From: Massilia phyllostachyos
Lineage (GTDB): Bacteria; Pseudomonadota; Gammaproteobacteria; Burkholderiales; Burkholderiaceae_D
Length of the DNA: 64,000 nucleotides
Reading direction: 5' to 3'
NCBI RefSeq assembly: GCF_021044825.1
Contig: NZ_JAJNOC010000004.1
Location: 310,001 to 374,000 of the forward strand
Shown here: positions 9,050 to 19,395 of the stretch, piece after piece
How the letters are laid out: each line of letters begins with the position of its first letter
Position numbering within the stretch: the stretch's first letter is position 1
Notes under the pieces: model-generated
The model's input: the letters and a program-made list of their open reading frames with translations, nothing else
Databases searched by the model: none
Told to the model about the DNA's origin: nothing
Program-made: the position numbers and the translations under genes

Positions 9050-9378
9050 GCTGTTGCTCCTTGGGTGGGAAGGCAGAACTGCTGGTACAGGACCTGCATG
9101 ACCGCCAACGCTTCCTTGCTGTCGATGCGGTAGAAAATCTGCTTGCCTTCACGGCGTGTGCTCACCAGTTTTTCTTCGCGCAGTACGCCCAGTTGTTGCG
9201 ACAGCGTCGGCTGGGCAATGCCCAGCAGGGCCTCCAGGTCGCTGACGCAGTATTCGCCTTGCGTCAGCTGGCACAGCAGCATCAGGCGGTCGGGATTGCC
9301 CAGTACCTTCAGCAAAGTGCAGGCCTGCGCCGCCGCCGCCCGCATTTCGTGCAAATCGAGTGTTTGTGTGTCCGGCAT
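9046..9378 (-). CDS. bigR: ArsR-family repressor, BigR type
   Basis: A 110-residue winged-helix regulator with the ArsR core (LKVLGNPDRLMLLCQL, helix-turn-helix IAQPTLSQQLGVLREE, wing STRREGKQIFYRI). C44 in EYCVSDLE and C102 in QQFCLP match the two redox cysteines of BigR/SqrR/YgaV-type sensors, which form a disulfide or polysulfide bridge when hydrogen sulfide rises and then release DNA. It is the first gene of the sulfur operon and faces a divergent DUF442 gene across an AT-rich operator region, so it likely represses both. Metal-sensing ArsR proteins are less likely given the neighbours. Confidence 0.9.
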   Translation of the reverse strand: MPDTQTLDLHEMRAAAAQACTLLKVLGNPDRLMLLCQLTQGEYCVSDLEALLGIAQPTLSQQLGVLREEKLVSTRREGKQIFYRIDSKEALAVMQVLYQQFCLPTQGATA

Positions 9379-9385
9379 GGCTCGC

Positions 9386-9449
9386 CTCAGTTAATCTACT
9401 GAGACACATTATATCGACAGACAATATATATTTCAATATACTGTGTCTT
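9386..9449. promoter_or_regulatory. AT-rich divergent promoter/operator for BigR
   Basis: The 92-bp gap between bigR and the divergent DUF442 gene holds two inverted repeats. CTCAGT / ACTGAG lie at 9386-9391 and 9398-9403. GAGACACATTATAT (9401-9414) is matched on the other strand at about 9436-9449 with 12 of 14 identities, enclosing AATATATATTTCAATAT. This AT-rich palindromic layout resembles described BigR boxes. Binding is inferred. Confidence 0.6.
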
Positions 9450-9470
9450 CCATTGATTCAGGAGAGCAAC

Positions 9471-9812
9471 ATGAGCATTCGTCACCTCAGCAAGGACTAT
9501 GCAGTAGGACCGCAGATCACGCCGGCAGATGTTGCGCGCTTGAAGGCGCAAGGATTTGCCACGCTGGTGTGCAACCGGCCGGACGGCGAAAGCGGCGATC
9601 AGCCCGCATTTGCCGAGATCGCTGCCGAAGCCCGCAAGCAGGGCATGGAGGCGCTGCATCTCCCGGTGATGCCGGGCAAGATCATGCCGGCCGACCGCGA
9701 TGCCTTCGCCGCGCTGTATGTGGCGGCGCCGAAGCCGGTGTTTGCATTCTGCCGTACCGGCATGCGCGCCGAGACGCTATGGACCGATACCCAGGGTGAC
9801 GCCGACCGTTAG
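9471..9812 (+). CDS. DUF442 (TIGR01244) sulfurtransferase-like protein, C-terminus shortened
   Basis: A 113-residue rhodanese-related protein with the family pattern VAPQI-like start (AVGPQITPADV), VCNRPDGE and the active-site loop FCRTGMRAE, whose cysteine would carry persulfide sulfur. GGAG precedes the ATG by six bases. Family members normally continue about 20-30 residues past the CRTGxR loop with LWAL-type sequence; here the match fades after ETLW and the frame stops at once, and an integrase remnant begins shortly after. The gene may have been clipped by that insertion. The protein would feed persulfide sulfur to the ETHE1-like enzyme. Whether it still works is unclear. Confidence 0.82.
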   Translation: MSIRHLSKDYAVGPQITPADVARLKAQGFATLVCNRPDGESGDQPAFAEIAAEARKQGMEALHLPVMPGKIMPADRDAFAALYVAAPKPVFAFCRTGMRAETLWTDTQGDADR

Positions 9813-9897
9813 ACGATCCGAGGCTGCCAGCGTACGCCCCTGTGCCGGTGAGCCTGGCATGGAGTCGAGTGGGCGCCATCCCGTTGCAGGAAAGAAA

Positions 9898-10563
9898 ATC
9901 GTACTACGGTCGGCGCTGCTGGAATTCGGGTGATGCAAGGGAATGCTCTAGACGAACCCGTGCCGCGACATCAAGTACAACAGGACCCGTCCAGACACGC
10001 GCTACATGACGCCGGCCGAGCTCGACCTGGTGATGCGCACGGCGCGCGAACGCGGCGGCATGTAGCTGTTGGGCGCGCTGTGTCTGCGCGCGGCGTACTT
10101 GACCGTGAGCCGGCCGGACGAGATGCGCAAAATCACGCGACAGGCGATCACGGACCTCGGCATGGAAATGCCGGTCGGGAAACGGAGGAAGGGCAGGGCT
10201 GAGAAATTCAAGCTGATCGAGTGGTCGGACGAGCTACGCGCGGTGATCAAGGAAGCGCTGTCCCTGCAGCGCACCACCAGCCTGTATGTGTTCGGCAACA
10301 GCGAAGGCCAGCCCTACACGGTCAGCGGTTGGAACACGAACCTGCGCCGGCTGATGGCGCACGCGGAGACGAAGGCGAAGAGGGAAGGGATCGCGTTCGA
10401 GCGATTCACCTTGAAGGACATGCGGCCGGCAGCGGTGACAGACCGAGTGGAAGAGGGGGGGGGGGGCGAGACGATCACGAACGCTACCGGGCACAGTAGC
10501 GATCGGATGGTGCGGCAGGTCTACGACCGCAGGAAGACGAAGGCAGCACGAGCGACGGAATAG
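9898..10563 (+). pseudogene. Decayed tyrosine recombinase (phage-type integrase)
   Basis: One reading frame gives integrase-like sequence interrupted by three stops: TGA at 9931, TAG at 9949 and TAG at 10063. Recognisable parts are TNPCRDIKYNRTRP, MTPAELDLVMRTARERGG, LLGALCLRAAYLTVSRPDEM (the region of the first catalytic arginine) and the C-terminal ATGHSSDRMVRQVYDRR with the histidine and nucleophile tyrosine. The N-terminal domain is missing or unrecognisable. A 12-G run at 10455-10466 adds glycines before the ATGHSS motif. It is probably the relic of an element that inserted next to tRNA-His and damaged the DUF442 gene. Confidence 0.8.
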
Positions 10564-11231
10564 TAGAAGTCAGACCCGACGCTCCTGGCGACCCATGACA
10601 CGTTGCGCTGACCGTAAAGGCCGTCAAGCTTTTGTTGCCAGATGTAGGATTGTGGTCGGGGATAATTAAACTCCCTGACTAAATTTGGATTCCGAAGCAG
10701 GTCGCCGACGATCATCCACCGCTGCTGAGTGTGGTCACGCGCACCGAAGAACCAAAGTTCACCAACCCCGCGGGGCAACCGCAACTCTTCTGTGCGCAAA
10801 TCCGTTATATCGCGGTTAATGTGAATTGCCACGACCAAATCTTTGGATGTCGGATACTTGCGTGACACGCTGTCCAGTAGACTTTGCAGGTCTGCCTTTC
10901 TATTCCGCTGAAGAGGGACCAACTCCTTCAACTGAACTGGGACGAAGATCTGTGCATCGCCTTGGCGATACGTTGCGATGAAGTCGTAGTCGTCCTTTTC
11001 GCATAGCGCAAATGTAACTTCAACACCTAAGGCGCGGCCTACACCATGGCAGAACAGCGCCGCCTGTCGTCCCTCAAGAAACTGGTGCAAATCCCGACGG
11101 CGTAAGTTCTGGACGTCCTCAGGTAACCCTGTGAGCATCCCACTTGTCGCGATTCGACGAAGACGATCAAGCACTACCGCCGGTCGAAGATATGCCAAGG
11201 CTTTCCAATCTGCCGGTACTTTTTGGTCCAA
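10521..11231 (-). CDS. Orphan protein of unknown function
   Basis: A 236-residue soluble protein starting at a TTG with GGGGG five bases upstream. Sequence such as FICHGVGRALGVEV-like and DYDFIATYRQGDAQIFVPVQLKEL resembles enzymes that read nuclease-type folds (DxD...QxK spacing), but I do not recognise a family. Its last 14 codons lie on the antisense strand of the integrase remnant, so the natural C-terminus was probably replaced. GC content is lower than in the flanking core genes, in keeping with an acquired segment between the integrase relic and tRNA-His. Confidence 0.6.
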   Translation of the reverse strand: MDQKVPADWKALAYLRPAVVLDRLRRIATSGMLTGLPEDVQNLRRRDLHQFLEGRQAALFCHGVGRALGVEVTFALCEKDDYDFIATYRQGDAQIFVPVQLKELVPLQRNRKADLQSLLDSVSRKYPTSKDLVVAIHINRDITDLRTEELRLPRGVGELWFFGARDHTQQRWMIVGDLLRNPNLVREFNYPRPQSYIWQQKLDGLYGQRNVSWVARSVGSDFYYSVARAAFVFLRS

Positions 11232-11303
11232 GGTTGCCCCCGTGCGTCACATGCTCAACGACAGCCATCTTCCAAAATTTGGAATCCATCTTCCAAAAAG
11301 ACA

Positions 11304-11335
11304 AAAGGGTTACAAGCTTAAGCATGTAACCCTTT
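11304..11335 (-). terminator. Terminator downstream of tRNA-His
   Basis: An 11-bp perfect stem (AAAGGGTTACA, 11304-11314, with TGTAACCCTTT, 11325-11335) lies 18 bp past the 3' end of the minus-strand tRNA. On the minus strand it ends in a run of T, as a rho-independent terminator should. Confidence 0.8.
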
Positions 11336-11353
11336 GTTTTTACTGCGAATTCT

Positions 11354-11430
11354 TGGGGTGGCTGATGGGACTCGAACCCACGACAACAGGAATCACAATC
11401 CTGGACTCTACCAACTGAGCTACAGCCACC
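11354..11430 (-). tRNA. tRNA-His (anticodon GTG)
   Basis: The minus strand folds as a complete tRNA of 77 bases including an encoded CCA. The 5' end GGTGGCTG pairs with CAGCCACC, with the extra G-1 pairing C73 as is typical of tRNA-His. The anticodon loop reads TTGTGAT, giving GTG. D and T arms are intact (TAGCTCAGTTGGTAGA; GGGTTCGAGTCCC). The 3' end faces the integrase remnant, suggesting this gene served as an attachment site. Confidence 0.97.
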
Positions 11431-11473
11431 ACTGTCTTGCTTCTCTGTCTCTGTGTTTCCGAGACAGAACAAG

Positions 11474-11502
11474 ATTATACAAAGGTCTGAGCGAACTGGC
11501 AA
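11474..11502 (-). promoter_or_regulatory. Sigma-70 promoter of tRNA-His
   Basis: On the minus strand TTGCCA (11502-11497) and a perfect TATAAT (11479-11474) are 17 bp apart and lie about 44 bp before the tRNA. This is a near-consensus promoter located just after the murI stop codon. Confidence 0.8.
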
Positions 11503-11504
11503 AT

Positions 11505-12374
11505 CTAAATGTGCGATGCGGTCGCGTTTGGCAGCGGAAGGCCGATTTCGACCTCGTGCACGGGCGGATCCTGGCCCAGCAGGGAGGTGAAAGCGGCGCG
11601 CAGGGCCTCGCCGCTGGCGCTGGTGAAGCCGGTCAGGCGCGCTGGCTGGCCATTGGCCACGCGCAGCAGGCCGGATGCTTCCAGCAGCCTTGCGAGCTGG
11701 CGTGCGACCGCGTCGCCGGTGTCGATCAGCGTCACCGGCTGCTCCGTATGCCGGCGCACCACGCGCTCGATCGACGCCTGCACCAGCGGGTAATGAGTAC
11801 AGCCAAGCACCAGCGTATCGGCGCCGTCCCGAAGCAGCGGGGCGATGTAGCGATCCAGCATGGCTTCCGTTTCCTGCGAATCCAGTTCGCCGAACTCGAT
11901 CTGGTCCGCCAGCCCGACGCAGGGCTGCAGCAGGAAGCGGGCGCCAGTGCTCATGTGGATCTGGTCGCGCAGCAGCAGGAATTTTTCCCCTGACAGGGTG
12001 CGCTCGGTGGCCAGCACGCCGACCACGCCGTTGCGCGTCGCGGCGGCGCCCGGCTTCAGGCCAGGTTCGACACCGACGATCGGCATGGCGGGGTAGCGTT
12101 CGCGCAGGATGCGCACGGCGGCGACAGTGGCGGTATTGCAGGCGACCACGAAGGCTTTGACGCCTTGCGTTTCGAGATAGCGCGCGACAGAGAGGACGCG
12201 GTCGATGACGACGGGTTCCGGCTTGTCGCCGTAGGGGGCGAAGCCTGAGTCGGCGAAGTAGAGGAGATGTTCGTGCGGGAGCTGCGCCTGGATGTGGCGC
12301 AGCACCGAGAGGCCGCCGACGCCCGAATCGAAGATGCCGATCGGGGCGTCGTTGTTATGGAGTGAAGTAGCCAT
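11505..12374 (-). CDS. murI: Glutamate racemase
   Basis: A 289-residue cytoplasmic enzyme that makes D-glutamate for peptidoglycan. Family motifs are complete: FDSGVGGLSV near residue 15 (catalytic D16), the first catalytic cysteine C79 in VACNTAT and the second, C192, in LGCTHYP. The length is normal. It starts 19 bp after the fumarase gene ends on the same strand, so the two are probably cotranscribed. Confidence 0.96.
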   Translation of the reverse strand: MATSLHNNDAPIGIFDSGVGGLSVLRHIQAQLPHEHLLYFADSGFAPYGDKPEPVVIDRVLSVARYLETQGVKAFVVACNTATVAAVRILRERYPAMPIVGVEPGLKPGAAATRNGVVGVLATERTLSGEKFLLLRDQIHMSTGARFLLQPCVGLADQIEFGELDSQETEAMLDRYIAPLLRDGADTLVLGCTHYPLVQASIERVVRRHTEQPVTLIDTGDAVARQLARLLEASGLLRVANGQPARLTGFTSASGEALRAAFTSLLGQDPPVHEVEIGLPLPNATASHI

Positions 12375-12393
12375 AAATGCGGCGCACAGGGGG

Positions 12394-13929
12394 TCAGGCC
12401 GTCGTGACCGGGATGCCTTTCAGCGATTCGATCTTGGCCGACCATTCCTTCGGGCCGGTATTGTGGACCGAGGTGCCGGTGGCGTCGACGGCGACGGTGA
12501 CCGGCATGTCGGTCACGTCGAATTCGTAGATCGCTTCCATGCCCAGGTCCTCGAAGCCGACGACCTTGGCGGTCTTGATCGCTTTCGACACCAGGTAGGC
12601 CGAGCCGCCGACCGCCATCAGGTAGGCCGACTTGTGCCGCTGGATCGATTCGATCGCCGCCGGGCCGCGCTCGGCCTTGCCGATCATCGAGATCAGGCCG
12701 GTCTTCTCCAGCATCATGTCGGTGAACTTGTCCATGCGCGTCGCGGTGGTCGGGCCGGCCGGGCCGACGACTTCGTCGCCCACCGGGTCGACCGGGCCGA
12801 CGTAGTAGATCACGCGGTTGGTGAAGTCCACCGGCAGCGGCTCGCCCTTGGCCAGCATGTCCTGGATGCGCTTGTGCGCAGCGTCGCGGCCGGTCAGCAT
12901 CTTGCCGTTCAGAAGCAGGGTCTGGCCCGGCTTCCACGACGCGACTTCTTCCTTGGTGAGGGTGTTCAGGTCGACGCGCTTCGATTTCTCGGTGTCCGGG
13001 GTCCAGTGCACTTCCGGCCAGGTCGACAGCGCCGGCGGTTCGATGTACGCAGGGCCCGAGCCGTCCAGCACGAAATGGGCGTGGCGGGTGGCGGCGCAGT
13101 TCGGGATCATCGCCACCGGCTTCGAAGCCGCGTGGGTCGGGTACATATTGATCTTCACGTCCAGCACGGTGGTCAGGCCGCCCAGGCCCTGGGCGCCGAT
13201 GCCGAGCGCGTTGATCTTGTCGCACAGCTCAATGCGCAGCTCTTCCAGCTTGTTTTGCGGGCCGCGCTGCTTCAGCTCGTACATGTCGATGTCTTCCATC
13301 AGCGACTCTTTCGCCATCAGCATCGCCTTCTCGGCGGTGCCGCCGATGCCGATGCCGAGCATGCCCGGCGGGCACCAGCCCGCGCCCATCAGGGGCACGG
13401 TCTTGATGACCCAGTCCACCAGCGAGTCGGACGGGTTGAGCATGACGAACTTGGTCTTGTTCTCCGAGCCGCCGCCCTTGGCCGCCAGCTTGACGTCGAC
13501 CGTGTCGCCCTCGACCAGTTCCATGTGGACCACGGCCGGGGTGTTGTCCTTGGTGTTCTTGCGCTCGAAGTGCGGGTCGGCCACGATCGAAGCGCGCAGC
13601 TTGTTGTCGGCGAAGCCGTAGGCGCGGCGCACGCCTTCGTTGACGGCGTCGGTGACGGAACCGGTGAAGCCTTCGAAGCGCACGTTCATGCCGATCTTGA
13701 GGAACACGTTGACGATGCCGGTGTCCTGGCAGATCGGGCGCTTGCCCTCGGCGCACATGCGCGAGTTGGTCAGGATCTGCGCGATGGCGTCCTTCGCCGC
13801 CGCACTTTGCTCGGTCTCATACGCGCGCGCCAGGTGCTGGATATAGTCGGCCGGGTGGTAGTAGCTGATGTACTGGAGGGCTGCCGCGACCGATTCGATG
13901 AGGTCGCTCTGGGTAATGACGGTTGCCAT
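12394..13929 (-). CDS. fumA: Class I fumarate hydratase (4Fe-4S)
   Basis: A 511-residue iron-sulfur fumarase interconverting fumarate and malate in the TCA cycle. The N-terminal alpha-domain includes CAEGKRPICQDTG with a cluster cysteine, and further conserved cysteines occur at MIPNCAATRH and GAGWCPPGM. The C-terminal beta-domain (from about 325) holds the GRDAAHKRI motif and YVGPVDP. Length fits the single-chain class I enzymes. The cluster is oxygen- and superoxide-sensitive in characterised relatives. It lies between a UPF0114 membrane protein and murI, all on the same strand. Confidence 0.95.
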   Translation of the reverse strand: MATVITQSDLIESVAAALQYISYYHPADYIQHLARAYETEQSAAAKDAIAQILTNSRMCAEGKRPICQDTGIVNVFLKIGMNVRFEGFTGSVTDAVNEGVRRAYGFADNKLRASIVADPHFERKNTKDNTPAVVHMELVEGDTVDVKLAAKGGGSENKTKFVMLNPSDSLVDWVIKTVPLMGAGWCPPGMLGIGIGGTAEKAMLMAKESLMEDIDMYELKQRGPQNKLEELRIELCDKINALGIGAQGLGGLTTVLDVKINMYPTHAASKPVAMIPNCAATRHAHFVLDGSGPAYIEPPALSTWPEVHWTPDTEKSKRVDLNTLTKEEVASWKPGQTLLLNGKMLTGRDAAHKRIQDMLAKGEPLPVDFTNRVIYYVGPVDPVGDEVVGPAGPTTATRMDKFTDMMLEKTGLISMIGKAERGPAAIESIQRHKSAYLMAVGGSAYLVSKAIKTAKVVGFEDLGMEAIYEFDVTDMPVTVAVDATGTSVHNTGPKEWSAKIESLKGIPVTTA

Positions 13930-13954
13930 GGAAGTTCTCGATCAGGAGGTGTGT

Positions 13955-14557
13955 TTAATGTTTCGAATGCGTGGTCATGACGATGCGGTCGGTATAGGCA
14001 ATGGCCATGGCCGAGAGCAGGAAAGCGAGATGGATGATGGTCTGGAACATCAGGGTCTTCTCGGTGTACGCCGCTGCGTTGATGAAGGTCTTCAGCAGGT
14101 GGATCGACGAGATGCCGATAATCGCCATCGCCAGTTTCGTCTTGAGTACCGAAGCGTTCACGTGGGACAGCCATTCGGGCTGGTCCGGGTGGCCTTCGAG
14201 GTGCATGCGCGAGACGAAGGTCTCGTAGCCGCCGACGATGACCATGATCAGGAGGTTCGAGATCATGACCACGTCGATCAGGCCCAGCACGACCAGCATG
14301 ATGGTGGTTTCAGTCAGCTTGGTAGGGCGCGGCGCGCCAGGCACGGTGACGACGTCAAGGATGTGCTGCAGCGACGCCGCATTGCCCATCGCCGCGCCGA
14401 TCAGGTCCTTGAGCTCGACCCAGAAATGGAACACGTAGACGCACTGCGCCAGGATCAGGCCGAGATACAGCGGCAGCTGCAGCCAGCGGCTGGCGAAGAT
14501 CAGGTTGTTCAGGGGACTGAGTTTCTTAGCTTCGTTCGGGGGAATTAACTGCGCCAT
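13955..14557 (-). CDS. UPF0114 (YqhA/TIGR00645) inner-membrane protein
   Basis: A 200-residue protein with about four hydrophobic segments, including [18 protein letters not shown] at the start, [24 protein letters not shown] in the middle and two near the C-terminus. The [13 protein letters not shown] and [15 protein letters not shown] patterns are typical of the YqhA family, whose biochemical role is not established. It precedes the fumarase gene by 25 bp and is probably cotranscribed with it. Confidence 0.85.
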   Translation of the reverse strand: MAQLIPPNEAKKLSPLNNLIFASRWLQLPLYLGLILAQCVYVFHFWVELKDLIGAAMGNAASLQHILDVVTVPGAPRPTKLTETTIMLVVLGLIDVVMISNLLIMVIVGGYETFVSRMHLEGHPDQPEWLSHVNASVLKTKLAMAIIGISSIHLLKTFINAAAYTEKTLMFQTIIHLAFLLSAMAIAYTDRIVMTTHSKH

Positions 14558-14761
14558 CGAGATGCGGACTCCTGGATGCTGGATAAATTACAGCCGAGCA
14601 TTCTACACCCGACAGCACGTCTTTTGCCGGTTCCTCTCCGCTTTGCGGCAAGGTTGGTAGAATGCTATTCGACCAGCGGGCGTATGAGAAAAGCCATGTA
14701 AGGGCTCAGTAAGCGAGCGCCCCTAAGGTGTCCGGTAAAACTTACTACTATGGAGACAAGC

Positions 14762-16756
14762 ATGGCCGAGAACGAGAGCACCCAAGAATTCACGCTGCAG
14801 GAAAACCGCGTGTTCCCACCGTCCGCCGAGTTCGCCGGGACGGCCGCGATCTCCGGCATGGAAGCCTACGAAAAACTGTGCGCGGAAGCCGCCACCGACT
14901 ACGAAGGCTTCTGGGCGCGACTGGCGCGCGAAAACATCGACTGGCACAAGCCGTTCACCAGCACCCTCGACGAATCGAACGCCCCGTTCTACAAATGGTT
15001 CGCCGACGGCCAGCTGAATGCGTCCTACAACAGCCTCGACCGCAACCTCACGAACGGCAACGCCGACAAGACCGCCATCATCTTCGAGGCGGACGACGGC
15101 ACCGTGACCAAGGCGACCTACCGCGAGCTGCATGCCCGCGTCTGCCAGTTCGCCAACGGGTTGAAAAGCCGCGGCATCAAGAAGGGCGACCGCGTCATCA
15201 TCTACATGTCGATGTCGATCGAAGGCGTCGCCGCCATGCAGGCCTGCGCCCGCATCGGCGCCACCCACTCGGTGGTGTTCGGCGGCTTCTCGGCGAAGTC
15301 GCTGCAGGAGCGCATCATCGACGCCGGCGCCGTCGCCGTCATCACGGCCGACGAGCAACGCCGCGGCGGCAAGTCGCTGCCGCTGAAAACCATCGTCGAC
15401 GAGGCGCTGGCGCTGGGCGGCTGCGACAGCATCCGCGACGTCATCGTCTACCAGCGCACCGGCGGCCCGATCAATTTCACCGAAGGCCGCGACATCTGGC
15501 TGCACGAGCTGATCGACAACCAGGAGAAGGAATGCGAGCCGGAGTGGGTCGACGCCGAGCACCCGCTGTTCATCCTCTACACCTCGGGCTCGACCGGCAC
15601 GCCGAAGGGCGTCCAGCACAGTACCGGCGGCTACCTGCTGTGGGCCGCGCTGACGATGAAGTGGACCTTCGACATCAAGCCAAGCGATGTGTTCTGGTGC
15701 ACCGCCGACATCGGCTGGATCACCGGCCACACCTACATCGCCTACGGCCCGCTCGCCGCCGGCGTCACCCAGGTGGTGTTCGAGGGCGTGCCGACCTTCC
15801 CGCACGCCGGCCGCTTCTGGGAAACCATCGCCAAGCACAAGGTCTCGATCTTCTACACCGCGCCGACCGCGATCCGTTCGCTGATCAAGGCGTCCGATGC
15901 GGACGAGAAGGTGCACCCGAAGAGCTTCGACCTGTCGAGCCTGCGCCTGCTGGGTTCGGTCGGCGAGCCGATCAATCCGGAAGCCTGGATGTGGTACTAC
16001 AAGAACGTCGGCCAGGAGCGTTGCCCGATCGTCGACACCTTCTGGCAGACCGAGACCGGCGGCCACATGATCACCCCGCTGCCGGGCGCGACCCCGCTGG
16101 TGCCGGGCTCCTGCACGCTGCCGCTGCCGGGCATCATGGCGGCGATCGTGGACGAGTCCGGCGCCGACGTGGCGAACGGGCAGGGCGGCATCCTGGTCGT
16201 GAAACGCCCATGGCCGTCGATGATCCGCACCATCTGGAACAACCCGGACCGCTTCCGCACCAGCTACTTCCCGGATGAACTGGGCGGCAAGTACTACCTG
16301 GCCGGCGACGGCGCCGTGCGCAACAAGGACACCGGCTACTTCACCATCACCGGTCGCATCGACGACGTGCTGAACGTCTCGGGCCACCGCATGGGCACGA
16401 TGGAGATCGAATCGGCGCTGGTGGCGCACCCGATGGTCGCGGAAGCGGCGGTGGTCGGCAAGCCGGACGACACCACCGGCGAGGCGATCTGCGCCTTCGT
16501 GGTGCTGAAGCAGGCGCGTCCGAGCGGCGAAGACGCCAAGAAACTGGCGACCGAACTGCGCAGCTGGGTGGCCAAGGAAATCGGCCCGATCGCCAAGCCG
16601 AAGGAAATCCGCTTCGGCGACAACCTGCCGAAAACCCGCTCCGGCAAGATCATGCGCCGCCTGCTGCGCGTGTTGGCCAAGGGCGAGAACATCACCCAGG
16701 ACGTGTCGACGCTGGAAAACCCGGCGATTCTGGAGCAGCTCAAAGAGTCTGCCTGA
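14762..16756 (+). CDS. acs: Acetyl-CoA synthetase
   Basis: A 664-residue AMP-forming enzyme converting acetate, ATP and CoA to acetyl-CoA. It has the ATP-binding P-loop [10 protein letters not shown], the [10 protein letters not shown] adenylation motif, the hinge region with [15 protein letters not shown] and the C-terminal [11 protein letters not shown], whose lysine is the known acetylation site in relatives. ATG at 14762 is used because GGAG stands nine bases upstream; another ATG lies at 14750. It is divergent from the UPF0114 gene and ends at a strong terminator. Confidence 0.96.
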   Translation: MAENESTQEFTLQENRVFPPSAEFAGTAAISGMEAYEKLCAEAATDYEGFWARLARENIDWHKPFTSTLDESNAPFYKWFADGQLNASYNSLDRNLTNGNADKTAIIFEADDGTVTKATYRELHARVCQFANGLKSRGIKKGDRVIIYMSMSIEGVAAMQACARIGATHSVVFGGFSAKSLQERIIDAGAVAVITADEQRRGGKSLPLKTIVDEALALGGCDSIRDVIVYQRTGGPINFTEGRDIWLHELIDNQEKECEPEWVDAEHPLFILYTSGSTGTPKGVQHSTGGYLLWAALTMKWTFDIKPSDVFWCTADIGWITGHTYIAYGPLAAGVTQVVFEGVPTFPHAGRFWETIAKHKVSIFYTAPTAIRSLIKASDADEKVHPKSFDLSSLRLLGSVGEPINPEAWMWYYKNVGQERCPIVDTFWQTETGGHMITPLPGATPLVPGSCTLPLPGIMAAIVDESGADVANGQGGILVVKRPWPSMIRTIWNNPDRFRTSYFPDELGGKYYLAGDGAVRNKDTGYFTITGRIDDVLNVSGHRMGTMEIESALVAHPMVAEAAVVGKPDDTTGEAICAFVVLKQARPSGEDAKKLATELRSWVAKEIGPIAKPKEIRFGDNLPKTRSGKIMRRLLRVLAKGENITQDVSTLENPAILEQLKESA

Positions 16757-16777
16757 CCCCTCGACAAGGTCAAGATG

Positions 16778-16810
16778 ATGCCGCGCCGTGCAGACGGCGC
16801 GGCATTTTTT
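16778..16810. terminator. Terminator between acs and the KTSC gene
   Basis: A perfect 12-bp stem (ATGCCGCGCCGT, 16778-16789, with ACGGCGCGGCAT, 16794-16805) is followed by six T. It ends the acs transcript, and the convergent KTSC gene stops right beside it. Confidence 0.9.
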
Positions 16811-17129
16811 ATTCTTCGCCGGGTTGCTTGAAAAGGTCGTCCAGCGGATTCGCCTTCTTCGGCGCAGGGGCGCCGCCGAACAGCGCGTCCAGCTCCGCAC
16901 GCTGGCTGGCGACCGCCGCGCGCCCGCGCTTGCCGGCAAACTCCTCTTCGATATTGTCCCGATAAAAACTCCAGGCGGCGCCCGAGGTGGAGAAGCGCTT
17001 CCACAGGTCGCTGCCGACGCCGGCATAGTCGATGGCGGTGCCGTCGTCGAACTCCACGCGCAGCACGCGCTCCTTCGGCGCGTAGCCGATGGCGCGAAGT
17101 TTGCCGGCGTTGATTTTCTTGATTTCCAT
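16809..17129 (-). CDS. KTSC-domain protein
   Basis: A 106-residue protein beginning MEIKKINAGKLRAIGYA. The N-terminal 60 residues match the KTSC domain (RVEFDDGTAIDYAGVGSDLWKRF with a following SxGaaW stretch), a small domain often found in lysyl-tRNA synthetase-like and stress proteins and of unknown role. The C-terminal part is charged and low complexity (PAPKKANPLDDLFKQPGEE), perhaps an interaction tail. AGGAGAGCCCA precedes the ATG at 17129; longer forms lack support. Confidence 0.8.
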   Translation of the reverse strand: MEIKKINAGKLRAIGYAPKERVLRVEFDDGTAIDYAGVGSDLWKRFSTSGAAWSFYRDNIEEEFAGKRGRAAVASQRAELDALFGGAPAPKKANPLDDLFKQPGEE

Positions 17130-17244
17130 TGGGCTCTCCTGTCCAGTGTCTGATTCATCAACGATATCGCAAACGACGCGTTGACAGTGAAGCTCCACAC
17201 CGATCCGCCCGCGTCACCCAATCGCTTTTACTCCGCCACCCTCA

Positions 17245-17360
17245 AAACCGTCGCTCCGGCGAAGGCCGGAGCCTAATTTCTTTTCCGAAGTCGTGTAAGT
17301 AAAAATTTATACGCTATTGGCTACGCGCAGAATTGGATCCCGGCCTTCGCCGGGAGTCAT
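17245..17360. repeat. Inverted pair of REP-like palindromes
   Basis: Two palindromes with a CCGGCGAAGGCCGG core face each other: GCTCCGGCGAAGGCCGGAGC at 17253-17272, followed by CTAATTT, and its inverted counterpart CCCGGCCTTCGCCGGGA around 17339-17355, preceded by AATTGGAT. Related copies lie at 30584-30617 and 42915-43018. The remaining sequence between the KTSC and lipase genes (17130-17534) shows no gene; a GAGAG-type ribosome site precedes the lipase start. Confidence 0.75.
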
Positions 17361-17522
17361 GGGCGCCCGTGGCGCGCATGACGACTCGAAGGGTGGGGCT
17401 AGAAAAGCTTTTAACGGCTCTCTCAGCGAGCCAACTCGTCCCGTGCGGCAATCTTTTCTTGTTGAATTTATAATTTTTGCGTACGCGAACTCAACCGTAC
17501 GACCAGAGAAAAAATTCGATAA

Positions 17523-19393
<1,871 letters not shown>

Positions 19394-19395
19394 GG

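Noticed and set aside
11278..11302. ATCTTCCAAAA direct repeat beside the tRNA-His terminator
   Set aside because: Only two short adjacent copies; too little to call a CRISPR-like array or att core.
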